From: Vibrio quintilis
Lineage (GTDB): Bacteria; Pseudomonadota; Gammaproteobacteria; Enterobacterales; Vibrionaceae
Direction: 5' to 3'
NCBI RefSeq assembly: GCF_024529975.1
Contig: NZ_AP024897.1
Coordinates: 248,001-312,000 of the forward strand
DNA length: 64,000 nucleotides
The notes beneath the pieces are model-generated. The model made no database searches, was not told the origin of the DNA, and saw only the letters and a program-made list of their open reading frames with translations. Made by a program: the position numbers and the translations under genes. Below, piece by piece: positions 57,608 through 64,000 of this stretch; position 1 is the first letter of the stretch, and each line of letters begins with the position of its first letter.

Positions 57608-58411
57608 TCAACGAAAAATGTAGTTTTTAGGTGTGATACCGAAGGCGCGTTTGAAGTTGCGATTGAAGTGACTTTGGTCGTAAAAACCACATGCCAGCGA
57701 CGTTTCGACACAACTATTGCCACGGGCTAATAATTGTTTGGCTTTATGGGTTTTGACTAATAGCAGAAATTGATGGGGAGTGATGCCATAAGCCTGTTTG
57801 AAGGCACGGATCAACTTAAACTTAGATTGCCCGGTCTCACCTTCCAGTTGTTCAAGTGACACGTTGAGGTGCCAGTTGTCCAACAGATACTCTCTGGTTA
57901 TCCATGCACTTCTATCATCAGTTTTACCAGAATTATAGTTTGATTTGATCGAGCCATAACGAGTAAAAAGCTTCTCTAATACCACGGCAAACAGGGAGTC
58001 TTTAGTTAAATCAAAGCTGGTATTTTCAAGGGCTAAGTGCAGTTGCTTGAGCTCGGTTAATAATTCAAAATCGTGAATAACCGATGCATCCAGAACCGGG
58101 TCAACGGGAAGCCCTGATTTATCAAATTTCTGATAGATAGTCGCTAAATCGAAGTAAAACATACGATATCGCCAACCTTCATCGCAACTTGCATAACCAG
58201 TATGAATCTCAGAAGGGTTGATAGCAATGATATGGTTTTTAGGCACCACAATGTTTTGACCGCGATAGAAAAGGCCTTCCGCCCCGTCTTCGATCAAACC
58301 AATAGCGAGTTCATCATGCCAGTGTTTAGCGAACTTAAATTTGTTGTAGCTGGCGGACAACAACTCAACACCTGAAAAATATTCGTTTTGCCATATCTTT
58401 GCTGTTTCCAC
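57608..58411 (-). CDS. AraC family transcriptional regulator
   Basis: 267 residues. N-terminal cupin-like ligand domain (about 15-110; KHWHDELAIGLIEDGAEGLF) and C-terminal double helix-turn-helix (about 165-267; SLACGFYDQSHFNRNFKRAF, then GITPKNY). Probably controls the adjacent lysE-type exporter and itself. Confidence 0.92.
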   Translation of the reverse strand: METAKIWQNEYFSGVELLSASYNKFKFAKHWHDELAIGLIEDGAEGLFYRGQNIVVPKNHIIAINPSEIHTGYASCDEGWRYRMFYFDLATIYQKFDKSGLPVDPVLDASVIHDFELLTELKQLHLALENTSFDLTKDSLFAVVLEKLFTRYGSIKSNYNSGKTDDRSAWITREYLLDNWHLNVSLEQLEGETGQSKFKLIRAFKQAYGITPHQFLLLVKTHKAKQLLARGNSCVETSLACGFYDQSHFNRNFKRAFGITPKNYIFR

Positions 58412-58496
58412 TGAAGGCTCCTTAATATTCCGGTTATCAATATAATTTGCATAAAAAAATCAAACAAGCTTTGTTTGAATCATGTCTCCTTTCGCC

Positions 58497-58640
58497 AGTC
58501 CACGAATTGCGCCGCATGTGGGCGAACACCTGCCAGAGCATACAGTTGCCCGGGTATAACTGCGGTCAGTATTTGTATGAGAAATCAGAGACTTTGAATA
58601 TTTGGGTTGAGTATCTTGGGTTTGGGGAAGGTGGTGTCTG
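58497..58640 (+). pseudogene. Decayed C-terminal remnant of a tyrosine integrase
   Basis: Matches the last part of the intact integrase at 63580-63760 with substitutions and deletions: CCACGAATTGCGCCG joins to GCATGTGG, CATACAGTTGCC, GTCAGTATTTG, GAGAAATCAGA and GGGTTGAGTATCTTGGGTTT. A deletion between two TTGCGCCG copies removed the segment between HDLRR and the C-terminal helices. A 69-codon frame (58447-58656) crosses it but starts in unrelated sequence. Confidence 0.85.
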
Positions 58641-58807
58641 CCCTTTTAGTAATTAGTAAGAGTTTAGCCATTAGTAACAGTGGCTGTGATAGTTTTTATT
58701 ATTAGCATTCACATCAGATTTTATATGCACAAATAATCGTATTGACTATTCTTTTTGTAGCACGAATGCGACAACAATAACGGCAGTTATAAAAAGGAAG
58801 TGAAGTG

Positions 58808-60109
58808 ATGAAAAATGCTCAAAATAACCAACAGATCCCGAAGAGAATAAGGCAAACTGAAGTTGTTAAGCTACAAGTTGCCGGGCAAGGCGGAGTTAGT
58901 GCTGCTGGTCAAGGGAAAAGACCAGCAGATTTTATCCAGTTTGCTTGTCCGGTAAAGGCTACAGGTGTGGAACTACGTGTCATTGTCTGGCCTGATGAAA
59001 CACAAATTGTGATTTTCAATACGATAACATGGCAGGTTGTTCAACGGTTTACACAAACCAATATTGGAATCAACCCAGACCCTGGTTGCCAGTATTGGGT
59101 CAGTCTCGATACCAGCAATAGATCTATCAGCACGGGCATCGGTGAAATTCGGAAAGAGACCGAGACGCTCTCCTATCGTTTCAAAGCCGACAGCGGCGAA
59201 GACGAGAAGATTATTCACGATATGTTTCATAGCATCGAGACCATTGAGGTTTTTTTTGACGAAGAGGCTTTTGAAGCCAGTGCCTTCCGTTTTCCTGTCA
59301 CCATTCAATTGCCTCTGGCGATTATCCCGGCCAATAAACTCACAATGATGGATATCGCTGATGTCTCAGATCCAGATCAATTGACCGGGCCAAATTCTGA
59401 AAAAACCAAAGTAACTATTATCAATAACTTACCCGCTGCTTGTCAGCAGCTTTATGCAAATGTCGCAGGACAAAGCTTTCAGCTCAATACGCAGGATTTC
59501 CCTGATTTTGCCGAAGCGATCAACCATAACATTATCACTGAAGGCTGCTGGTGCCATGACAAGTTGATAGAAAAAGCAAAAGCCGATGAATTTGGCGGTG
59601 GGGAAAAAGAAACTTATTTACGCATCACTCTGGGGGAAAACTATGGTAATTCACCCGGTATTCCTTTTGTGATGGAGATATGGCCGATTGGACACCAGTC
59701 GCCCATCCATAACCACGGCGATGCCAATGCGATTATCCGCGTCTTGTCTGGCGCTATCACGGTTAATCTGTACAGCATGTTATCCAGTGTTAAGACCAAC
59801 CAAACCCCATTTAAGACAGCCACCTTCACCCAAGAGGATGTGACCTGGATAAGCCCGGGAATGAACCAAATCCACCAGCTTACTAATGAGCAAAAAGATC
59901 AAGCCTGTATTACAATTCAATGTTATCAATACAGCGATAGCAATACGCTTCACTATGAATACTTCGACTTTATTAATGATCAAGACGATAAGATTGAGCA
60001 GTTTTACCCCAATTCAGATATGAGTTTTATCAAGTTCAAAAATATTGTTAAAACTGAATGGGAAGCTGCTCAACGTCAGCACCAAAGTATGAAATGTCTG
60101 TCCTCGTAA
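58808..60109 (+). CDS. Unusual two-domain protein with C-terminal cysteine dioxygenase-like cupin
   Basis: 433 residues. Residues about 40-135 (FIQFACPVKATGVELRVIVW, WVSLDTSNRSISTGIGEIRK) recall the farnesoic-acid-methyltransferase-like beta-sandwich domain used for binding, though I hold that loosely. Residues about 270-400 look like a cysteine dioxygenase cupin: VMEIWPIGHQSPIHNHGDAN with the H-x-H pair, IRVLSGAITVNLY and SPGMNQIHQLTN with a third His. That would make it a mononuclear iron thiol dioxygenase candidate. Located between an integrase remnant and an unknown gene in an AT-richer accessory segment. GGAAG precedes ATG 58808; ATG 58808 and the adjacent upstream codon are equivalent. 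Confidence 0.7.
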   Translation: MKNAQNNQQIPKRIRQTEVVKLQVAGQGGVSAAGQGKRPADFIQFACPVKATGVELRVIVWPDETQIVIFNTITWQVVQRFTQTNIGINPDPGCQYWVSLDTSNRSISTGIGEIRKETETLSYRFKADSGEDEKIIHDMFHSIETIEVFFDEEAFEASAFRFPVTIQLPLAIIPANKLTMMDIADVSDPDQLTGPNSEKTKVTIINNLPAACQQLYANVAGQSFQLNTQDFPDFAEAINHNIITEGCWCHDKLIEKAKADEFGGGEKETYLRITLGENYGNSPGIPFVMEIWPIGHQSPIHNHGDANAIIRVLSGAITVNLYSMLSSVKTNQTPFKTATFTQEDVTWISPGMNQIHQLTNEQKDQACITIQCYQYSDSNTLHYEYFDFINDQDDKIEQFYPNSDMSFIKFKNIVKTEWEAAQRQHQSMKCLSS

Positions 60110-60133
60110 AACTTTCTCGTAAAATTTCAGGGA

Positions 60134-60158
60134 AAAAGTGGCAGCTGGGCTGCCACTT
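60134..60158. terminator. Hairpin after the cupin gene
   Basis: AAAGTGGCAGC and complement, 11-bp stem with TGG loop, 25 bases past the stop. T-richer on the minus strand. The 60110-60404 gap has nothing else that I can support. Confidence 0.7.
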
Positions 60159-60404
60159 TGATAACGAATTATATTGTATTTCATATGTCTGGCTTCCGTT
60201 TCAGTGAAGCCAGCGGATATCGCTTCATTTGCAGAAATGAAAACCACAACTGATAAATAACCTTTTAACCTGAATCAGATTTGGATTGTATATCTGGTTA
60301 CTGACAATTATTTCTGTTAGCAATAGACGTTAATTAAATTGGGAGATAAAGTTTTTTCATTTGCGTTTAAAAAGATGGGTGTTCAAATCACGCCGGAGAT
60401 ATTG

Positions 60405-60948
60405 ATGAGTTATATTGAGAAAGCGAGTTACCCAATTCGTAAGTATTCAAAACTGCCCCATAAATGCAAAGGTCAACGATGAAAAAATATTTATGGCTGA
60501 TTTTTTTGCCGGATTAATCGCTGCTGTTTATTATCTGCCTCTCTCAAATTTTGACCCTGAATTACCCAAGTCATTGCTACGTTTAAATCAGGTGCTTATT
60601 GAAAAAACGGTCAATATGCCTGAGCTAAAAGACGATTATTGGCTGGATAAGATGAGAGATAAAGCACAACCAACAATGGTTGAAAAAGAGATAGTAAATC
60701 TTGCTGATGATGCTGATATTCAACGGATTTTCTTCAACCAAAAGAAACCATATTCGCTTACCTATTATCCGGACTTCTATTACTACCTGAAAGACTGGTT
60801 CTATATTTATTCTGCTGATGATTATACAGAAGAGACAAAAGTGCCCTCGATTAAGCAAGCGATCGAGCAGCTGAGAGATAAAAGTATTTACCATTTCTGT
60901 GAACCAGCGGATCACCCACACTGGTTTGTGTGTGTCAGTGAGGACTGA
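60405..60948 (+). pseudogene. Unknown gene with apparent frameshift
   Basis: A good start (GGAG six bases before ATG 60405) opens MSYIEKASYPIRKYSKLPHK, which stops at 60482. The +1 frame continues (NDEKIFMADFFAGLIAAVYY, from about 60470) to 60948. The long frame alone has only ATG 60493 (152 residues, poor ribosome site) or TTG 60415 (177 residues). Joining the frames gives about 180 residues. It is either a mutated gene, a programmed shift, or a shorter gene from 60493. No recognised family; mildly acidic, aromatic-rich (YYPDFYYYLKDWFYIY), no signal peptide. Confidence 0.5.
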
Positions 60949-61040
60949 AGTTATTTAATTTAAAAAATAGCTTCAGCCTTCGTGGCATAGGTTGCCTGAT
61001 TTGTCTGTTGACTTCTTCATGCTCGCGGCTTCTCCCAATT

Positions 61041-61165
61041 GACACCCAGCCCCCACCAGGACTATGCTACCCGCTCACCGGCAAAATCCGGTGACGGGTT
61101 TGAGACCCCGAACATAGCACACGGCATATAAACAGATGCCAGTATTTTATGCTGGCTTTTTATAT
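61041..61165 (+). ncRNA. Candidate C4-type antisense RNA
   Basis: A strong central hairpin (ACCCG..TCACCGG with complement, about 61069-61100) is flanked by two segments complementary to the downstream leader: a' CCAG-CC-CCCACC (61046-61057) to GGTGGGCTGG (61231-61240), and b' GGTTTGAGAC..ACACGGC (61097-61125) to GCCGTGT..GTCTCAACC (61261-61290). It ends in a terminator-like GCCAG hairpin with TTTTT (61138-61160). This is the layout of phage P1/P7 C4 RNAs. Inference from pairing only. Confidence 0.6.
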
Positions 61166-61363
61166 GGCGATCTTGCGCACCTGAATTTTGTGGTTTTGTT
61201 TGATTTGTAAACTCAACTGCTCCAAATCATGGTGGGCTGGTTAAGGCTGACTTCGGTCAGGCCGTGTCCGTGTGTGCGGTAGTCTCAACCTTGTCCGGTC
61301 CACCACCCATTCTTGAGACCTCTGGGTTTTGGATTAATGTTTAACTTTCACACGGAGGCACTT
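61166..61363 (+). promoter_or_regulatory. Structured leader of the small gene, with C4-like target sites
   Basis: Holds the a and b segments described for the candidate antisense RNA and a CTGAC-TTCG-GTCAG hairpin between them. No gene is visible here. Confidence 0.5.
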
Positions 61364-61561
61364 ATGCCAGTAACAATCCCTTACGATCCACATCTTTCTC
61401 AAAAATCCCGCGAATATCTGATTCAGCTGGAAGACGCACTCAATGAGTCAGGCCAGAATAATCAGAATGCGCGTGACGTGTTACTTTACCTGAATAAGCT
61501 GATCACCATTCATGCTTCAATCGGGGAAGTGACGACGATGAAAGTGGAAGTGCCGGAATAA
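61364..61561 (+). CDS. Small protein of unknown function (65 residues)
   Basis: MPVTIPYDPHLSQKSREYLI, helical and acidic, with ALNESGQNNQNARDVLLYLN. Excellent ribosome site (GGAGG five bases before ATG 61364) and a terminator after it, so it is surely expressed as a unit. An upstream in-frame extension to 61313 is rejected. Not recognised; placed where C4-controlled phage or island genes carry their first open frame. Confidence 0.75.
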   Translation: MPVTIPYDPHLSQKSREYLIQLEDALNESGQNNQNARDVLLYLNKLITIHASIGEVTTMKVEVPE

Positions 61562-61587
61562 GATCTTGTTCGAAACTAAGTTAACCC

Positions 61588-61613
61588 AGAGCCACTGGTC
61601 TGTGGCTCTTTTT
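61588..61613 (+). terminator. Terminator of the small gene
   Basis: AGAGCCAC and complement, 8-bp stem, 6-base loop, then TTTT. Confidence 0.9.
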
Positions 61614-61686
61614 GATTTTCCTGTGCGGGTTCATCCTGATAACCCAATATGAGTCAGAAAAGCTTTTTAAACTTACGACTGAAAGC

Positions 61687-62106
61687 TTACCAGGCCATTG
61701 TCTTTGTATGATCCTGAAAGAGCTGAGACCCCGTCATGTCCGGATTCCCTTTTTTCAGCCCGGTAACCAGATCAGCTTCGCTCACTTTGTAATAATTCAT
61801 ACAGGTCGGGCAAACGATGACCTTGCCATTATCGGCAACAATTTTACGGAGTATCTCTTGCTGCTTTTTATAGGTCGCTGAATACTGCTTTGAGGCAAGC
61901 TTCACGCCGGTATCATTTAAAAAAATAGTGACCGGATGACCGCGTTCCTGCTGGGCGCGGCCAAAGCCAATCGCCATGAGTGAACGGTGACTATTCTCAC
62001 TGGTTAAATTGATAAACAAAGGATCTGTGTTTCCGGCAAAAGCGAATGTCGATGTCATACCAAACAACAAGATCGTCCACATGAAACAGAGTTTGAAGTA
62101 TCGCAT
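61687..62106 (-). CDS. DsrE-family periplasmic protein
   Basis: 139 residues. Signal peptide about 1-25 (ILLFGMTSTFAFA). Mature part has the DsrE/F-like fold pattern: DPLFINLTSENSHRSLMAI, GHPVTIFLNDTGVKLAS, and KVIVCPTCMNYYKVSEADLV with a CPTC pair. Such proteins relate to sulfur transfer, but the periplasmic position and role are unclear. AGGA lies before the ATG. Confidence 0.8.
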   Translation of the reverse strand: MRYFKLCFMWTILLFGMTSTFAFAGNTDPLFINLTSENSHRSLMAIGFGRAQQERGHPVTIFLNDTGVKLASKQYSATYKKQQEILRKIVADNGKVIVCPTCMNYYKVSEADLVTGLKKGNPDMTGSQLFQDHTKTMAW

Positions 62107-62300
62107 GGATTTTTCCTCGCGTTGTGTCTGTGAAATGTTTCTTAGTTCTATGCAATTCAGATAGAATCAATCGTATGAGTTTGCCCCCAAACATGAACCA
62201 CTGACATCAAACCACGGAGCAAATCAATACCCTTACAAGTCTAGCCGGGAAACCGGTGAGTATGCCTGGTTCAATCCGTTTTCATCGACACACAACAAAA

Positions 62301-62332
62301 AAAGCACTAACAAATTGCTCTGTTAGTGCTTT
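62301..62332 (-). terminator. Strong hairpin upstream of the integrase
   Basis: AAAGCACTAACA and complement, 12-bp stem with 8-base loop; the minus strand continues TTTTTTTGTTG. No minus-strand gene is seen to its right within 220 bases, so it may be the remaining 3' end of an interrupted host gene at an attachment site. Confidence 0.7.
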
Positions 62333-62499
62333 CAAATCAATTTTATGAAAAATGGCTTAGTTCATGCCGTATTATAACTATATGGTTTATTGTTGTTCTT
62401 TAAAATTCATGGATGTTATTTTAACTTGTTGAAAATATTGTATTTATTTTTATGTTTGTTCTTTTTTGTTCGTCGTGTATTATCGTTACACAAATAAAT

Positions 62500-62522
62500 G
62501 TGTGTATCACGGTGTGTATCAC
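62500..62522 (+). repeat. Direct repeat before the integrase gene
   Basis: GTGTGTATCAC occurs twice (62500-62510, 62512-62522) in an AT-rich stretch 34 bases before the integrase ATG; possible integrase binding or attachment sequence, or promoter elements. The 62333-62499 stretch is AT-rich with no gene seen. Confidence 0.5.
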
Positions 62523-62555
62523 AGAAGTCTATAATTTATCCAGCCAGGTGCTTGT

Positions 62556-63788
62556 ATGGCAACAACAAATAAAATTAATGATAGGTTTTTAAAATCAATT
62601 GATGGGAAACCTTACGAGGGTAAAAGTGTTCTTTCTGATGGCTCTGGATTATCTGCCCGGATTTCTAAAAATGGTGTCATTGGCTGGATTTATCGTTATC
62701 GGTTAGGTGGACGGGAGACGAATCCAAAATTATTAGGTTTAGGTTCGTATCCGGAAACCTCATTAAAGCAGGCCAGAGAAAAGCGTGATCGCTGCCGGGA
62801 ATGGCTGGATAATGGTAAAGACCCCGCAGTTGAAATGAATCTGTTAAAAGCAAGCCGACAAAACCCGGTGACAGTCAAGGAAGCGCTTGAGTACTGGCTG
62901 GAAAACTACGCGAAAGAAAACCGCAAAAACTATAAGCGGCATCAGGCACAGTTTGAACGGCATATTTTCCCTGCGCTTGGCAAGTTCCCCCTTGCTGATG
63001 TTTCCACTTCATTATGGTGTTCCTGCTTTGATAAAATCCGCCGGGGTTCGGGAAAACGGAAAGCGGCACCGGTTGCCGCCGGGTACATTTTCCAGAATTG
63101 TAAACAGGCGCTGATTTTCTGCCGTAAACGCGGTTTTGCTCTCAGCCATGCTTTAGATGATCTGATTATCAGTGATGTGGGTAAAAAGCAAGCGAAACGG
63201 GATCGCGTGTTGAATGATGAAGAACTCACGCAATTGCTTGAACTGATTCAGGGTGACAAGGTGCTTCCATACTATCAACGGCTGATCTTGTTACTCATCA
63301 TCTTTGGTGCCCGGACTCAGGAAGTGCGCTTATCCACTTGGGATGAATGGGATTTTCATCAACAACTTTGGACGGTGCCAAAAGCCAACAGTAAAACCTC
63401 TGAAATGATTATCCGCCCGATTCCGGATGCAATCATTCCTTGGTTGCTGGAACTGAAGTTTGAAACGCAGAAAACCGGTTTTGTGCTTGGCGGAGAAAAA
63501 GCACCGGAATCTGTCAGCCAGTATTGCCGGATTTTGTGGAAGAAACTTAAACATCAGGAATCATGGTCAATCCACGACTTGCGCCGGACGATTGCCACCA
63601 AGCTCAATGATTTAGGCGTTGCGCCGCATGTGGTTGATCACCTGCTAGGGCATACAGTCGCCGGGGTATCCGGAATTTATAACCGCAGTCAGTATTTAAC
63701 CGAGAAATCAGAAGCGTTAAGGATTTGGGTTGATTATCTTGGGTTTGAGGAAAGTGTTTCTTTGGGGCAGCGTGAAGGGGTAGTTTAA
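62556..63788 (+). CDS. P4-type tyrosine integrase
   Basis: 410 residues. N-terminal DUF4102-like arm-binding domain (about 1-95; LSDGSGLSARISKNGVIGWIYRYR in part), core-binding domain about 105-190, catalytic domain about 215-395 with Arg in GARTQEVRLSTWDEW, HDLRRT (His/Arg), LLGHTVAG and the nucleophile Tyr in IYNRSQY. Complete and apparently functional. It lies at the right side of a small accessory block whose left side carries a decayed copy of this gene's 3' end. Confidence 0.95.
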   Translation: MATTNKINDRFLKSIDGKPYEGKSVLSDGSGLSARISKNGVIGWIYRYRLGGRETNPKLLGLGSYPETSLKQAREKRDRCREWLDNGKDPAVEMNLLKASRQNPVTVKEALEYWLENYAKENRKNYKRHQAQFERHIFPALGKFPLADVSTSLWCSCFDKIRRGSGKRKAAPVAAGYIFQNCKQALIFCRKRGFALSHALDDLIISDVGKKQAKRDRVLNDEELTQLLELIQGDKVLPYYQRLILLLIIFGARTQEVRLSTWDEWDFHQQLWTVPKANSKTSEMIIRPIPDAIIPWLLELKFETQKTGFVLGGEKAPESVSQYCRILWKKLKHQESWSIHDLRRTIATKLNDLGVAPHVVDHLLGHTVAGVSGIYNRSQYLTEKSEALRIWVDYLGFEESVSLGQREGVV

Positions 63789-63795
63789 GCCTTTG

Positions 63796-63822
63796 GGACA
63801 GACTCTTTAATTGTGTCTGTCC
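63796..63822 (+). terminator. Weak terminator after the integrase
   Basis: GGACAGAC and complement, 8-bp stem with 11-base loop, 7 bases after the stop, followed by a modest T-rich stretch. Confidence 0.6.
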
Positions 63823-63857
63823 ATGTTATTTCTCGCTAAACGATGTAACTCACTTCT

Positions 63858-64000
63858 GTCGAGTAGACGACACTTGTTACCAAGTGCCGCCCCTCTAAGA
63901 ACCGTACGTGCAACTTTCACTGCATACGGCTCAAGCCTCCACTAAGGCATCATTGATACCCAGCAACTTATAAAGCAGTCGAAGCAGGTTCGTTCCAAGA
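63858..64000 (-). mobile_element. 3' end of a group II intron (domains V and VI), cut by the window
   Basis: On the minus strand, 63932-63899 is a 34-base domain V (GAGCCGTATGC, AGTGAAAGTT, GCACGTACGGTTC) with the catalytic AGC triad. Domain VI follows (CGGCACTTG-GTAA-CAAGTGTCG, then CTACTCGAC with the expected unpaired A), giving a predicted 3' splice end at 63858. The intron-encoded reverse transcriptase should lie beyond the right edge. Confidence 0.88.

Noticed and set aside
58447..58656. Intact 69-residue gene
   Set aside because: Most of it is the degraded integrase tail; its first third is unrelated sequence with no ribosome site.
60014..60247. 77-codon minus-strand frame after the cupin gene
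   Set aside because: It overlaps the 3' end of the cupin gene and the hairpin at 60134, and has no ribosome site.
61612..61881. Plus-strand frame opposite the DsrE-like gene
   Set aside because: It overlaps a terminator and the antisense of a gene with a good signal peptide and family motifs.

Overview
The window looks like a chromosomal segment of a marine gammaproteobacterium, most probably a Vibrio or close relative. Evidence: rfaD at the edge of an O-antigen locus, the enterobacterial/vibrio order yjaG-hupA-yjaH-purD-purH, short TATACCCAA-type palindromic repeats of the kind scattered through Vibrio genomes, and moderate GC. This is inferred from gene content only.

Region 1 (1-30427) is a surface-polysaccharide and secretion locus. 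On the minus strand at the left edge are a GT9 heptosyltransferase (cut by the window), ugd and rfaD. On the plus strand follow a GT2 glycosyltransferase, rfbBDAC (dTDP-rhamnose) and the ABC O-antigen permease wzm. Then comes a complete type II secretion operon in the unusual order E-F-G-H-I-J-K-L-M-C-like-D, ending in a probable liposecretin. It is followed by a strongly expressed-looking, cysteine-free, acidic, Thr/Ala-rich secreted protein with the properties of an S-layer protein. Only after these does wzt, the partner of wzm, appear, so a secretion system and its likely substrate sit inside a split wzm/wzt pair. Two sulfotransferase-type genes (one fused to two GT2 domains), a lipoprotein, a WbbL-like rhamnosyltransferase and a WecA-like initiating transferase complete the locus. 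My reading is a combined S-layer plus (possibly sulfated) rhamnose O-antigen biogenesis locus.

Region 2 (30520-36030) is housekeeping: yjaG, a uracil-DNA glycosylase family gene, hupA, a YjaH-type lipoprotein, purD and purH (with a PurR-like operator).

Region 3 (36168-43219) is a complete selenocysteine cassette: selD, selC (tRNA-Sec with an irregular acceptor stem), selA, a divergent selB behind a 16-bp tandem repeat, and the selenoprotein formate dehydrogenase fdhF, whose in-frame UGA (codon 140) is followed by a clear SECIS hairpin.

Region 4 (43727-56714) is mixed: a 5'-nucleotidase-like lipoprotein, a GH43 lipoprotein, satP, a 200-bp MITE-like element, a chemotaxis receptor, two unknown small genes, four glycosyltransferases (two of them convergent paralogues), and a qmcA/nfeD pair.

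Region 5 (56925-64000) is accessory: a lysE/araC pair, a decayed integrase tail, a cupin fusion protein, an apparently frameshifted unknown gene, a candidate C4-type antisense RNA with its target leader, a small conserved-looking gene, a DsrE-like periplasmic protein, a P4-type tyrosine integrase, and the 3' end (domains V and VI) of a group II intron running off the right edge on the minus strand.
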